Assembly (NCBI GenBank): GCA_910579775.1 | Contig: CAJTUE010000009.1 | Location: forward strand, 1-64,000 | Direction of reading: 5' to 3' | From: an uncultured Oscillospiraceae bacterium | GTDB lineage: Bacteria > Bacillota > Clostridia > Oscillospirales > Oscillospiraceae | DNA: 64,000 nucleotides | In this document: piece by piece, positions 1-8,809 of the stretch | How positions within the stretch are numbered: the stretch's first letter is position 1 | Layout: every line of letters begins with the position of its first letter | Program-made: the position numbers and the translations under genes | Notes under the pieces: generated by a model | Told to the model about the DNA's origin: nothing | The model's input: only the letters and a program-made list of their open reading frames with translations | The model's database searches: none

Positions 1-2
1 AT

Positions 3-71
3 CCCACAGCGGAAGTCACCCGCGCGGAGGTGGCTGTGATGCTCGATCGGTTCATAAAACTGTTGAAGTAA
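3..71 (+). CDS. C-terminal end of an SLH-domain protein (partial)
   Basis: The window opens inside a plus-strand frame that ends at the TAA at 69-71. The 22 visible residues contain TRAEVAVMLDRF, the typical end of an S-layer homology (SLH) repeat, which anchors proteins to secondary cell-wall polymers. The gene is therefore probably a secreted or surface protein with C-terminal SLH repeats. Nothing can be said about its main domain, which lies upstream of the window. Confidence 0.6.
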   Translation, partial: PTAEVTRAEVAVMLDRFIKLLK

Positions 72-96
72 GAACGTTTCGTAGTGGCAACGACAG

Positions 97-144
97 AGGG
101 ACGGTTTTCTCTGCCGAGCCCGATCCGGCAGGAGAACCGTCCCT
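97..144. repeat. GGGACGG-type long hairpin
   Basis: AGGGACGGTT...AACCGTCCCT arms of about 14 nt enclose a smaller TGCC/GGCA stem. No T-tract follows, so this is not a classical terminator. The same GGGACGG arm reappears in the hairpins at 12829 and 18397, suggesting a dispersed family of intergenic hairpins. Confidence 0.55.
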
Positions 145-182
145 GCTGTCTTGCCGCGAACAAACCGCGCAACGTATCAAAG

Positions 183-212
183 GGCCCCGGCTTACGCCGG
201 GGCTCTTTTCTT
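183..212 (+). terminator. Rho-independent terminator after the SLH gene
   Basis: GGCCCCGGC / GCCGGGGCT stem with loop TTAC, followed by CTTTTCTT. It separates the SLH gene from the folT leader. Apart from this hairpin, the one at 97, and the folT promoter and riboswitch, I see nothing coding between 72 and 549. Confidence 0.8.
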
Positions 213-304
213 GTGGCGCGTCTGGGAAGCCGCGCCCTACATGCGGGCAGGTTTGGAACCCGCCCCTACGAAAACGTGATCGCATCCTTTTGGTGTGCCG
301 GGTC

Positions 305-333
305 TTGCTTTTCCCATCAAACTGTGCTATGAT
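305..333 (+). promoter_or_regulatory. SigA-type promoter of folT
   Basis: TTGCTT at 305-310 and TATGAT at 328-333 with a 17-bp spacer. It lies just upstream of the riboswitch aptamer, so the whole aptamer is in the 5' leader. Confidence 0.75.
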
Positions 334-343
334 GTGTTCACCC

Positions 344-462
344 AGGCAGAGTAGGGCCACATGTGCGGCGCCCCCCAAGGGGGCCAGTGCCGGAGGGACG
401 GGGAGTTGCCCGCCGGACGAAAAGCCAAAGGCTTGCAGTATGTGTCCCGCATCCCGCTGCCG
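344..462 (+). promoter_or_regulatory. Tetrahydrofolate (THF) riboswitch
   Basis: The leader shows the hallmarks of the THF-I (folT-type) aptamer: GGCAGAGTAGG at the 5' side of P1, then GCCGGAGGGACGGGGAGTTG, a GCCGGACGAAA element, and CCCGCTGCC closing P1 (345-349 pairs with 457-461). The gene immediately downstream is a small integral membrane protein of the folate ECF type, which is the usual partner. The class assignment rests on recalled consensus segments and on gene context. A covariance-model search would settle the boundaries. Confidence 0.75.
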
Positions 463-549
463 CATACCGGGTCTTTCATCTCCCTTTATGCGGCGTTTCC
501 GCTTTGTCACACTTCTGTGCGGACTGCCCAAAATAAGGGAGGTATTTTT

Positions 550-1125
550 ATGCCCAGCTCTACCCTCTATCCCCACCCCTTCTCCGCCGGCTACTGGCGA
601 CAGGCCCTGGACGACATGAAAAAGCCCCGCATCCTCACCTTCTCCGCCCTGATGATCGCCGCGTGCTGGGCCCTGGGTCTGATCCCCTCCATCCACATGG
701 GCGCGGCCCGCATTTCCTGGGGATTTATGGCCCGGGCGCTGTGCTCTATGGTGGGCGGTCCGCTCAACGCTCTGGTGTTTGGCGCGGCAGAGGACACCAT
801 CACCTATCTGCTCCATCCCACCGGGCCGTATTTCCCCGGCTATATGCTCACCACCATGCTGGGCAACCTCACCTACGCCCTCTTTCTATACCGGGCCAAG
901 CCCTCCGTTCCGCGCGTGTTCTTTGCCAAGCTGCTGACCAACGCCCAAAACGTGGTCCTCGGCTCGCTGTGGAGCTACATCCTGGGTGGCCAAGCATACC
1001 GCGTCATTATGATGGAACGCCTCGTCAAAAACGCCATCACTCTTATCCCCCAGACCGTCATCCTCTGCGTCCTCTTCGCCGCGCTCCTGCCCATTTTGCG
1101 CCGGGCGCGCCTCATTGATTGGTAA
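550..1125 (+). CDS. folT: Folate ECF transporter S component (FolT)
   Basis: A protein of 191 residues with about six hydrophobic segments, the size and form of the substrate-binding S subunits of energy-coupling factor transporters. It would bind folate and deliver it through shared EcfA/A'/T subunits, none of which is in the window. The start at 550 has a GGGAGG ribosome site at 537-542; longer in-frame starts would run through the riboswitch and are rejected. Folate specificity comes mainly from the THF riboswitch in front, a strong context clue. Residues such as GGPLNALVFGAAEDTITYLL fit the S-component fold. Confidence 0.85.
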   Translation: MPSSTLYPHPFSAGYWRQALDDMKKPRILTFSALMIAACWALGLIPSIHMGAARISWGFMARALCSMVGGPLNALVFGAAEDTITYLLHPTGPYFPGYMLTTMLGNLTYALFLYRAKPSVPRVFFAKLLTNAQNVVLGSLWSYILGGQAYRVIMMERLVKNAITLIPQTVILCVLFAALLPILRRARLIDW

Positions 1126-1188
1126 CAGCCTTCTACTTGTCTCCCCACGCGCATACCTCTTTAACAGCATGGTTATGGAGGTGTGCGC

Positions 1189-2556
1189 GTGTCTTTTTTA
1201 TCCCTTGTGGAGACGTGGGCCAACGCCCTTTGGAATCCCTGGCTGCTAGGGGCATTCCTGCTGGTGGGAGGGTGGTACACCCTGCGCTCCGGCCTTTTCC
1301 AGCTCACCCCCCACCGCTGGCTGGGGACGCTGAAGCGTTCTCTGCGCCGCCCCAGCACCGGCGGTCTCACCCAGGCCCAGGCTCTCTCCACCGCCCTGGC
1401 CTCTACCATCGGCACCGGCTCCATCGCTGGAGTGGCCACCGCCATTTTCTTCGGCGGGCCCGGCGCGGTGTTCTGGATGTGGGTCTCTGCCCTGCTGGGA
1501 ATGATGACCGGGTTTGCGGAAAAATACCTCGCCGCCGCCTTCCGGGAGCCCGCCCCTGACGGCTCCTTCCAGGGCGGGCCCATGTGCTACATGGCCAAGG
1601 GGTTGAAGCGGGTGGGAAAGCCTCTTGCCGCCGCCTTTTCCCTGACCTGTGTGCTGGCCAGTCTGGCAGGCGGCGCCATGGTGCAGTCCAACTCTATCTC
1701 CACCTCTCTCCACGCGGCCGCCGGGGTCGCGCCCATCTCTTCCGGCCTACTCACCGCCCTGGCGGTGGGGGTGGTCCTGTTGGGCGGCATCGGGCGGGTG
1801 GGCAAGGTCAGCGAGACCCTGGTCCCCCTGATGGCTGGGATGTTTCTCACCGGAGGCCTGACAGCGCTATTCCTCCGCCGCTCCTGCCTCCCCGCCGCCT
1901 TTTCCGCCATCCTTCAAGGGGCCTTTCGCCCCCGTGCCGCTTTTGGGGGCTATACCGCCGCTCTGGCCCTGCGCTACGGCGTGGCCCGGGGGGTGTTCAC
2001 CAACGAGGCGGGCCTTGGCTCCTCCGCCATGGCCCATGCTGCCGCAGGTGGTTCAACGCCTTCCGAGGAAGGCTGTTGGGGAATGGTTGAGGTACTGATC
2101 TCTACCCTGGTGGTCTGCACCGTCACCGCTCTGGTCATTCTCACTGCCGGGGTATATTCCCCCGCTGACGCTCTCTCTGCCCTGGCAGACGGCGTTATCC
2201 CCCCCGAATATCTGGGCGCGCCGCTGTGTGCCGCCTCTTTCGGGGTCACCCTGGGCAAGGTCGGTCCCTTGCTGGTTTCTGTTTCTCTGCTGCTGTTTGC
2301 CTACACCTCCCTGCTAGGTTGGGGCTATTACGGAGAGCGCGCCCTCTCCTTCCTCTGGGGCAATTCCCGCGCTGTTCCCCTCTTTCGGGGCGTGTTTCTC
2401 CTGTGTGTGGTCATGGGAAGTCTGGGAGAGGTAGGCGCCGTATGGCAGCTGGCCGACCTGACCAACGGCCTGATGGCCCTGCCCAACCTGACCGCCCTGC
2501 TCCTTCTCTCCCCGCAAGTCCTCCCTTGCATTTCAAGCGTCAATGTTGTAAAATAG
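1189..2556 (+). CDS. AlsT-type sodium:amino-acid (alanine/glycine) symporter
   Basis: A polytopic membrane protein of 455 residues from the AGCS family, which imports alanine or glycine with Na+. The family signature NEAGLGSSAMAHAA is at about residue 271, and the N-terminal STIGTGSIAG segment is also typical. Start chosen at GTG 1189 because GGAGG at 1177-1181 is then 7 nt away; GTG 1183 is too close. The length is normal for the family. It follows folT by 63 nt and precedes a YheO-like regulator, which may sense a related metabolite, but no shared promoter is obvious. Confidence 0.85.
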   Translation: MSFLSLVETWANALWNPWLLGAFLLVGGWYTLRSGLFQLTPHRWLGTLKRSLRRPSTGGLTQAQALSTALASTIGTGSIAGVATAIFFGGPGAVFWMWVSALLGMMTGFAEKYLAAAFREPAPDGSFQGGPMCYMAKGLKRVGKPLAAAFSLTCVLASLAGGAMVQSNSISTSLHAAAGVAPISSGLLTALAVGVVLLGGIGRVGKVSETLVPLMAGMFLTGGLTALFLRRSCLPAAFSAILQGAFRPRAAFGGYTAALALRYGVARGVFTNEAGLGSSAMAHAAAGGSTPSEEGCWGMVEVLISTLVVCTVTALVILTAGVYSPADALSALADGVIPPEYLGAPLCAASFGVTLGKVGPLLVSVSLLLFAYTSLLGWGYYGERALSFLWGNSRAVPLFRGVFLLCVVMGSLGEVGAVWQLADLTNGLMALPNLTALLLLSPQVLPCISSVNVVK

Positions 2557-2588
2557 AAAAAATACTATTTTTATGGGAGGGGACGCCT

Positions 2589-3224
2589 GTGACCCGAGAC
2601 GAGGCCTTTGAATTTCTGGACCGCACCGCCCGGGGCATTGCCGAGATGTTCGGCTCCTCCTGCGAGACGCTGGTACAGAACATGTCCGACCCCAGCCACC
2701 CCATTTTGTCCATCTACAACGGCCAGGTCTCCGGGCGCGAGGTAGGCTCCACCGCCGACATCATGGGCTCCACCCGGCTGATCGACGAGACCGCCATGAC
2801 CACCGACTTTGTTAACCTCTACGCCACCACCCCCTCCGGGGCCCAGATCAAGTCCTCCACCTTCCACATGATCGGCGAGGATTACAACCTGGCGTTGGGC
2901 ATCGACTTTGACTATTCCTCCCTGGTGTTCGCCAACCGCATTTTGGTGGACCTGATGAGCGCCGACGCCGATCTCCAGTCCGCCCTGTGGCGGGGGGGCG
3001 ACAATGGCCTTACCCAGATCTTTGACGAATGCCTTACCGCCATTGGCAAGCCGGTCAACGCCCTGACCAAGGCAGACCGGGTGAAGATCGTAGCACTGCT
3101 GGACCAGAAAAATGCCTTTTCCTTCAGAAAATCCGTCCCTTATGTGGCCAAGCGGCTCCAGGTCTCCCGCTATACCGTTTACAAATATCTGGACCAGCTG
3201 GGCGCACAGCAGGAAGAATCCTGA
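2589..3224 (+). CDS. YheO-like PAS / helix-turn-helix regulator
   Basis: A protein of 211 residues with an N-terminal PAS-like domain of the YheO type (about 8-125) and a C-terminal helix-turn-helix (about 160-205, VPYVAKRLQVSRYTVYKYLD). Proteins of this layout (YheO, DauR) regulate transcription, often of amino-acid or D-amino-acid catabolism. GTG at 2589 is preceded by GGGAGG. The gene sits between an amino-acid symporter and a dipeptidase, so control of amino-acid or peptide use is a reasonable inference. Confidence 0.75.
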   Translation: MTRDEAFEFLDRTARGIAEMFGSSCETLVQNMSDPSHPILSIYNGQVSGREVGSTADIMGSTRLIDETAMTTDFVNLYATTPSGAQIKSSTFHMIGEDYNLALGIDFDYSSLVFANRILVDLMSADADLQSALWRGGDNGLTQIFDECLTAIGKPVNALTKADRVKIVALLDQKNAFSFRKSVPYVAKRLQVSRYTVYKYLDQLGAQQEES

Positions 3225-3241
3225 GCATGGAGGTATCACCC

Positions 3242-4654
3242 ATGGAAAAAGAGAGGATCGACCAATATTTTGCGGACAGCGCCGTCCGCGCCCGGCTCAT
3301 TGGCGCCGTCTCCCGCCTGGTGGCGGTGAAGAGCGTGAAGGGCCCCGCCCAGCCTGGCGCTCCCTTTGGCCCTGGCCCCAAGGCCGCGCTGGAGGAGGCT
3401 TTGGCTCTGGCAAGCGAGCTGGGCTTTGCCACCCGCAACTATGACGATCACGTGGGTCTGGCAGACCTGAACGGCGGCCCCACCCAGCTTCACATCCTGG
3501 CTCATCTGGACGTGGTGGGCGAGGGCAAGGGCTGGGACACCGACCCTTACACCTGCGTGGAAAAGGACGGCGTCCTTTACGGCCGGGGCGTCAGCGACGA
3601 CAAAGGCCCTCTCTGCGCCGCTCTGATGGCTATGGCCGCTGTGAAGGACCTGGGCGGCACGGCCAAGAACGTGAAGCTGGTCATGGGCACCGACGAGGAG
3701 TCGGGCAGCGAGGACATTGCCTACTACTACGCCCGGGAGCCCTTCGCCCCCTATTCCTTCACTCCCGACGCGGACTTCCCCGTCATCCACATTGAAAAGG
3801 GCCATTACCACCCCGACTTTGGCGCGGCCTGGACAGATGAGACCGCCCTCCCCCGGGTCACCGCCCTTCAGGGCGGCTTCCGCCATAACGTGGTCCCGCC
3901 CGAGGCGGAATGTACCATCTTAGGGATGACCGCGGCGCAGGTGGGCGATGTATGCGCCCGGGTCAGCGCCGCCACCAGCGCCCTTCTCACCGCCCAGGAT
4001 ACGGCGGACGGCGTCGCCATCCACTGCGCGGGCAAAAACGCCCACGCCGCCTCCCCTGACGACGGCGTCAACGCCATCCAGGCCCTGCTGGAGGCCCTTG
4101 CCCTTCTGCCTCTGGCGGACTGCAACAGCACCAAATACCTGCGCGCGCTCCACCATCTGTTCCCCTTTGGGGACAACCGGGGCAAGGCTCTGGGCATCGC
4201 CCAGTCCGACCCGGAGAGCGGCGAGCTGACGCTGAATCTGGCCCTTCTCACCATGACCGCCACCCGCTTCCAGGCCAAGTTCGACGTGCGCTTCCCCCTG
4301 TGCGCCAACCAGTTCAACTGCAAGGGCGTGTGCGAGGAGACCTTCCGCCGGCACGGCATCTCCATCCTGGGCGACCCTGAGATGACAAGCGTCCACTGCG
4401 TCAGCGCGGACTCCCCGCTGGTCAAAACGCTCCTGCGCTGCTACAGCATGTATACCGGCGAGGCCGACCCCCAACCCATTGCCATCGGCGGCGGGACCTA
4501 TGTCCACGATATCCCCGGCGGCGTGGCCTTCGGCTGTGTGTTCCCCGGCGTAGACACCAAGATGCACGCCGCCAATGAGCGCATCGCCGTGGAAGATCTG
4601 CTCCTTTCCGCCAAAATGTTCACCCAGGCCATTTTCGACCTGTGCGGGGAGTGA
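3242..4654 (+). CDS. pepV: M20-family dipeptidase, PepV/Sapep-like
   Basis: A metallopeptidase of 470 residues that would cleave dipeptides in the cytoplasm with a two-zinc centre. Visible M20 motifs are HLDVVGEGKGW (first zinc His at about 87), GVSDDKGP at about 115 with the bridging Asp, and GTDEESGSED at about 150 with the catalytic Glu pair. A late zinc ligand is likely in the GGGTYVHD segment near 420. Start at 3242 is used because GGAGG overlaps the earlier ATG at 3227. Length is normal. It probably forms one unit with the lipoprotein gene 5 nt downstream. Confidence 0.88.
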   Translation: MEKERIDQYFADSAVRARLIGAVSRLVAVKSVKGPAQPGAPFGPGPKAALEEALALASELGFATRNYDDHVGLADLNGGPTQLHILAHLDVVGEGKGWDTDPYTCVEKDGVLYGRGVSDDKGPLCAALMAMAAVKDLGGTAKNVKLVMGTDEESGSEDIAYYYAREPFAPYSFTPDADFPVIHIEKGHYHPDFGAAWTDETALPRVTALQGGFRHNVVPPEAECTILGMTAAQVGDVCARVSAATSALLTAQDTADGVAIHCAGKNAHAASPDDGVNAIQALLEALALLPLADCNSTKYLRALHHLFPFGDNRGKALGIAQSDPESGELTLNLALLTMTATRFQAKFDVRFPLCANQFNCKGVCEETFRRHGISILGDPEMTSVHCVSADSPLVKTLLRCYSMYTGEADPQPIAIGGGTYVHDIPGGVAFGCVFPGVDTKMHAANERIAVEDLLLSAKMFTQAIFDLCGE

Positions 4655-4659
4655 GCGCC

Positions 4660-5364
4660 ATGAAGAAACGACTGCTTGCCATCGTCCTGTGCCTCTGCCT
4701 GCTGGCCTGCGCGGGCTGCTCCACCACCAAGGCCCAGATGAACCAGTATAACGCGGTGCTGTTTGTGGAGGGCGTTTTGGACGAGACCTACACCGGCGCC
4801 CCCTCCAAGGGCTACCTTCAGCTCATGGACCTTACCGCCGAGGACGCCGGGAAAACCTACCAGAAAAACCTCTCCGCCGAGCTCTCCCAGCGTCTGGCCG
4901 TCCGATTTGAGCTTGACGAGACCTTCTTGAAAAACGACCTGCGCGCCGACTACCTGGAGCTGCTGGAGGCGGTCTATGCCAAGGCGTCCTATACCGTGGT
5001 ACAGGCAGCATCTCTGGACCACGGGCGCTACTGCGTGGAGGTGTCCGTTACCCCCGTCACCTTTTTCCAGGCGGCCTACGCCGACGGCTACGCCAAGCTG
5101 CGCGCCGACTTTGAAAAGGCCCATTCCCTCCCCGACGAAGAGGCCCGCCAGGACATGACCGACGCCCAGATCAGAGAGGCGGAGGAAAACTTTGAGACCA
5201 AGTGGGCCCAGGAGGTCTACGACTACCTCTACGCCCGGCTGGACGCCATCACCACCGGCCCTGCGGTGACCAAGCTGGCCCTGGTCACCCCCGACCGCAC
5301 CGGCGTCTACACCCTCTCCCCCAATGATTTTCAGGACATCGACGACCTGATCCTGCAATATTAA
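4660..5364 (+). CDS. Uncharacterised lipoprotein (DUF5105-like)
   Basis: A protein of 234 residues starting with a lipoprotein signal: MKKR, a hydrophobic stretch, then the lipobox LACAGC with the modified Cys at about 20. The mature part is mainly helical and acidic, with no catalytic motif that I recognise. It starts 5 nt after the dipeptidase stop, so the two are likely co-transcribed; a role in peptide binding at the membrane is possible but unproven. The resemblance to DUF5105 lipoproteins is only an impression. Confidence 0.6.
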   Translation: MKKRLLAIVLCLCLLACAGCSTTKAQMNQYNAVLFVEGVLDETYTGAPSKGYLQLMDLTAEDAGKTYQKNLSAELSQRLAVRFELDETFLKNDLRADYLELLEAVYAKASYTVVQAASLDHGRYCVEVSVTPVTFFQAAYADGYAKLRADFEKAHSLPDEEARQDMTDAQIREAEENFETKWAQEVYDYLYARLDAITTGPAVTKLALVTPDRTGVYTLSPNDFQDIDDLILQY

Positions 5365-5383
5365 AGGGAAGACAAAAAATAGC

Positions 5384-5412
5384 TTGCATTTTCTGCCATG
5401 GGGTGATATAAT
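5384..5412 (+). promoter_or_regulatory. SigA-type promoter of rplS
   Basis: TTGCAT at 5384-5389 and TATAAT at 5407-5412 with a 17-bp spacer. The leader to the rplS start is about 75 nt, long enough for structure, but I do not recognise a known L19 leader motif in it. Confidence 0.75.
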
Positions 5413-5492
5413 ACCACAGTCTCAATAAAGGGTGGTCCTCTGGGGTTTTCCAAAAACGCCTACGAACGCCTGTAAATTAGGAGGAAAATCCC

Positions 5493-5834
5493 ATGAACAC
5501 ACTTGATCTCTTCAACCAGAAAAACATGAAGGCCGAGGCCCCCACCGCCCAGATCGGTGACACCGTCCGGGTCCACATCAAGGTCAAGGAGGGCTCCCGC
5601 GAGCGTATCCAGGTCTTTGAGGGCACCGTCATCGCCAAGAAGCACGGCGGCATTGCCGAGACCATCACCGTCCGCCGCGTGTCCTTCGGCATCGGTGTGG
5701 AGAAGGTCTTCCCCGTTCACGCGCCTTCCATTGAAAAGATCGAGCTGGTCCGTCACGGCAAGGTCCGCCGTGCCAAGCTCTACTACCTGCGCGACCGCGT
5801 GGGCAAGAGCGCCAAGCTCCAGGAGAAGCTGTAA
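5493..5834 (+). CDS. rplS: 50S ribosomal protein L19
   Basis: 113 residues, normal length for bL19, a protein at the interface of the two ribosomal subunits. The conserved blocks GDTVRVHIKVKEG, RIQVFEGTVI, RRVSFGIGVEKVFPVHAP and RRAKLYYLRDRVGKSA are all present. A strong AGGAGGA ribosome site lies 7 nt before the ATG. It is monocistronic here, with its own promoter and a strong terminator at 5858. It lacks the usual rpsP-rimM-trmD neighbours, which must lie elsewhere. Confidence 0.97.
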   Translation: MNTLDLFNQKNMKAEAPTAQIGDTVRVHIKVKEGSRERIQVFEGTVIAKKHGGIAETITVRRVSFGIGVEKVFPVHAPSIEKIELVRHGKVRRAKLYYLRDRVGKSAKLQEKL

Positions 5835-5857
5835 GCTCTCCCCCCTCCCCGCGCATA

Positions 5858-5888
5858 AAACGCCGGTTCCTTACGAACCGGCGTTTTT
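5858..5888 (+). terminator. Rho-independent terminator of rplS
   Basis: AAACGCCGGTTC / GAACCGGCGTTT perfect 12-bp stem with a short loop and trailing T residues. Confidence 0.9.
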
Positions 5889-5924
5889 CCATGTCATCCC
5901 CGCCCGAAAAAGGAGGCGCTTTCC

Positions 5925-7514
5925 ATGCTTCAAGTGAATGATCTGCGCCTCTCCCTGGAGGGCGGCTTGGAGGAACTGCGTGCCAAGACCGCCGCCCTTC
6001 TGGGCGTCGCGCCGGAACAACTTCAGGACCTCCGTCTGGTCCGCCAGTCTATCGACGCGCGCAAAAAGTCCGACGTACACTACGTCTGCGCCGTGCGCTG
6101 TACCCTTCCCTCCGATCTGGAGCGCAAGCTCCCGGCCCGCGTCAAGGGGAAGGTCGTCTCCGTAACCCCCCAACCCTACGTCTTCCCCGCCCCCCACCGT
6201 TCCCCCAACGCCCTGCGCCCCGTGGTGGTGGGCATGGGTCCGGCGGGACTGTTCGCCGCGCTGTTCCTCGCCCGTGCCGGACTGCCCCCCATCGTGTTGG
6301 AGCGGGGAAAACCCGTAGAGGAACGCGCCCGCGATGTGGAGCGGCTGTGGTCGGGCGGCGCGCTGGACGAAAGCTCCAACGTCCAGTTTGGCGAGGGGGG
6401 CGCGGGGGCCTTCTCCGATGGCAAGCTGAACACCGGCACCCATGATCCCCGGCTCACCGCCGTCCTGGAGACCTTCGCGGCCTTTGGCGCGCCGGAGGAT
6501 ATCCTCTACGTCCAAAAGCCCCATGTGGGCACCGACAACCTCCGCCGGGTGGTAGCCAACCTCCGTGCGGAGCTGCTGCGGCTGGGGTGCGACGTCCGTT
6601 TTCAGCACACTCTCACCAGCCTGGACGCCGCCGGGAACGCCTTGCGTGCCATTGAGGTCACCGGGTCCACCGGAGCATATACCCTCCCCTGCGACTGCCT
6701 CATCCTCGCCCCCGGCCACTCCGCCCGGGACACCTTTCGGATGCTGGAGCGTGTAGGCGTGCCCATGGAGGCCAAGCCCTTTGCCGTGGGGGTCCGTATT
6801 GAGCACAGCCAGGAAACCCTCTCTCGCCAACAGTACGGCGCGGCGTGGAACAAGCTCTCCGCCGCGTCCTATAAGCTCTCCTGCCATCTGGAAAACGGCC
6901 GGGGGGTGTTTTCCTTTTGCGTCTGTCCTGGCGGCGAGGTGGTCTGTTCCGCCTCCGAACCAGGGGGCGTGGTCACCAACGGCATGAGCTGCTATGCCCG
7001 GGACGGCAAAAACATCAACGGCGGACTTTTGGTCAGCGTCACCCCCGCCGACTTTGAGAGCCACGACCCTCTGGCGGGAATGGCCTTTCAACGGCGGTGG
7101 GAACAGCTTGCCTACACCTTGGGCGGCAGGGACTTTTACGCGCCTGCCCAGACGGTGGGTTCCTTTTTGACGGGCAGCATGCCTACCCTGTCCGCTTCCA
7201 TTGCCCCCACCTACCGCCCCGGGGTAACCGCGGCGGCCCTGGACGGCTGCCTGCCCCCCTTCGTGACCGACTCTCTCCGCCAGGCCCTCCCGCTTCTGGG
7301 CCGCAGGCTCACCGGCTTTGACACCCCTGAAGCCCTCTTGACCGGGGTGGAGACCCGCTCGTCCTCCCCGGTGCGTCTTCTCCGAGGGGGCGACCTCCAG
7401 TCCCCCCTGCGCGGGCTCTATCCCTGCGGCGAGGGCGCGGGCTGGGCGGGAGGCATCGCCTCGGCGGCGGTGGACGGCATCCGGGTGGCGGAAGCGGTGG
7501 CAATACAAATTTGA
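5925..7514 (+). CDS. FAD-dependent dehydrogenase (COG2509-type)
   Basis: A 529-residue flavoprotein. An N-terminal region of about 95 residues precedes a dinucleotide-binding fold starting at PVVVGMGPAGLFAALFLA (about 100-117). A second conserved block, VQFGEGGAGAFSDGKLNT, lies near 155, and the C-terminal FAD block GEGAGWAGGIASAAVDG near 500. This arrangement matches the uncharacterised FAD-dependent dehydrogenases common in Firmicutes, whose substrate is not known. ATG 5925 has AGGAGG upstream. It lies between the rplS terminator and the glf promoter and appears to be a single-gene unit. Confidence 0.8.
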   Translation: MLQVNDLRLSLEGGLEELRAKTAALLGVAPEQLQDLRLVRQSIDARKKSDVHYVCAVRCTLPSDLERKLPARVKGKVVSVTPQPYVFPAPHRSPNALRPVVVGMGPAGLFAALFLARAGLPPIVLERGKPVEERARDVERLWSGGALDESSNVQFGEGGAGAFSDGKLNTGTHDPRLTAVLETFAAFGAPEDILYVQKPHVGTDNLRRVVANLRAELLRLGCDVRFQHTLTSLDAAGNALRAIEVTGSTGAYTLPCDCLILAPGHSARDTFRMLERVGVPMEAKPFAVGVRIEHSQETLSRQQYGAAWNKLSAASYKLSCHLENGRGVFSFCVCPGGEVVCSASEPGGVVTNGMSCYARDGKNINGGLLVSVTPADFESHDPLAGMAFQRRWEQLAYTLGGRDFYAPAQTVGSFLTGSMPTLSASIAPTYRPGVTAAALDGCLPPFVTDSLRQALPLLGRRLTGFDTPEALLTGVETRSSSPVRLLRGGDLQSPLRGLYPCGEGAGWAGGIASAAVDGIRVAEAVAIQI

Positions 7515-7515
7515 C

Positions 7516-7544
7516 TTGTAATTTCCAGATAATAGGTCTATAAT
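7516..7544 (+). promoter_or_regulatory. Promoter of glf
   Basis: TTGTAA at 7516-7521 and TATAAT at 7539-7544, 17-bp spacer, directly after the FAD dehydrogenase stop. Confidence 0.6.
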
Positions 7545-7624
7545 AATTCTACTCAAAGCAGAAACTTCTGTGATGGCGGAGCGCCGCTCCCCTCACTTCT
7601 CTTGCAGAAGGAAAAGGTGAAACT

Positions 7625-8785
7625 ATGTCTCAATTGGACGCACTGGTCATCGGCGCCGGTTTTGCCGGGGCCACCGTGGCCCGAAAGCTGGCCGAAGCCG
7701 GCAAGCAGGTCCTGGTGGTGGAGCGCCGGGACCATATCGGCGGCAACGCCTACGACTGCCTGGACGATGAGGGCGTGCTCATCCACAAATACGGCCCCCA
7801 CATCTTCCACACCGGCCACAAGGAGGTCTACGACTTCCTCAGCCGCTTTACCGCCTGGCGGGACTACTCCCACCGGGTGGTGGCCAATGTCTACGGCCAG
7901 CTCATGCCCGTGCCCTTCAACCTCACCAGCCTGGACATCGCCTACGAGCAGCGCTCCGCCGCCTTGGCGGAAAAGCTGCTGGCTGCCTATGGCCCGGAGC
8001 GGAAGGTGACCATTTTAGAGCTGCGGCAGAGCGACGACCCCGAGCTGGCGGAGCTGGCGGACTACGTGTATGAAAACATCTTCAAGACCTACACCATGAA
8101 GCAGTGGGGCCAGACCCCCGAGGAGATCGACCCCGCCACCACCGCCCGGGTACCTGTGTTCCTCTCCCGGGACGACCGTTACTTCCAGGACCTCTACCAG
8201 GGGATGCCTCTGGAGGGCTACGCCGCCCTGTTTGAACGGCTTTTGGACCACCCCAACATTGAGGTGCGCCTGAACACCGACGCCGCGGACGTCCTCACCC
8301 TCACCCAGGTGGGTACCACCCTGGTGAACGGTGAACCCTTCAAGGGTCCCATCGTCTACACCGGCGCGGTGGACGGCCTCTTTGACCGCCGCTTTGGCCG
8401 CCTGCCCTACCGCACCCTGGACTTCGTCTTTGAGACCCACCCGGTGGAGTGGTACCAGACCCACGGCACTGTCAACTATACTGTGGACCAGCCCTTCACC
8501 CGCATCACTGAGTTCAAGCATCTCACCGGGCAGGTCCTTCCCAAGAAAACCACCATCATGAAAGAGTTTTCCAAGGAGTTCACCGGAGAGGACGGCCAGA
8601 TCCCCTACTACGCTGTCATTAACCCCGAAAACAAGGCCCTCTACGGCCAATACGCCGCCCTGGCCGCCGAATATCCCAACCTCCATCTGCTGGGTCGGCT
8701 GGCGGAGTATCAGTATTACAACATGGACGCCATCGTCAAGCGGGCCTTGGAGCTGGCGGACCGTCTCAGCTCTGCCAAGGACTGA
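7625..8785 (+). CDS. glf: UDP-galactopyranose mutase
   Basis: A 386-residue flavoenzyme that interconverts UDP-galactopyranose and UDP-galactofuranose for cell-surface glycans. The FAD-binding GAGFAGATVARKLAE block is at residues 10-24, the family block GGNAYDC near 39-45, and KYGPHIFHT near 56. Later blocks such as VEWYQTHGTVNY and a C-terminal LLGRLAEYQYYNMD with the FAD-contacting region are also present. The length is normal. The next gene is a family-2 glycosyltransferase 24 nt on, so the pair probably builds a galactofuranose-containing surface polymer. Confidence 0.95.
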   Translation: MSQLDALVIGAGFAGATVARKLAEAGKQVLVVERRDHIGGNAYDCLDDEGVLIHKYGPHIFHTGHKEVYDFLSRFTAWRDYSHRVVANVYGQLMPVPFNLTSLDIAYEQRSAALAEKLLAAYGPERKVTILELRQSDDPELAELADYVYENIFKTYTMKQWGQTPEEIDPATTARVPVFLSRDDRYFQDLYQGMPLEGYAALFERLLDHPNIEVRLNTDAADVLTLTQVGTTLVNGEPFKGPIVYTGAVDGLFDRRFGRLPYRTLDFVFETHPVEWYQTHGTVNYTVDQPFTRITEFKHLTGQVLPKKTTIMKEFSKEFTGEDGQIPYYAVINPENKALYGQYAALAAEYPNLHLLGRLAEYQYYNMDAIVKRALELADRLSSAKD

Positions 8786-8809
8786 AATAGAAAGAGAGAG
8801 GTGACCGAC

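Noticed and set aside
361..549. Longer folT start upstream
   Set aside because: The extension would be translated from the riboswitch and has no ribosome site.
2990..3001. Seven-G run in the YheO-like regulator as a fifth slip switch
   Set aside because: Shorter than the prophage tracts and in a different context; the gene is intact.
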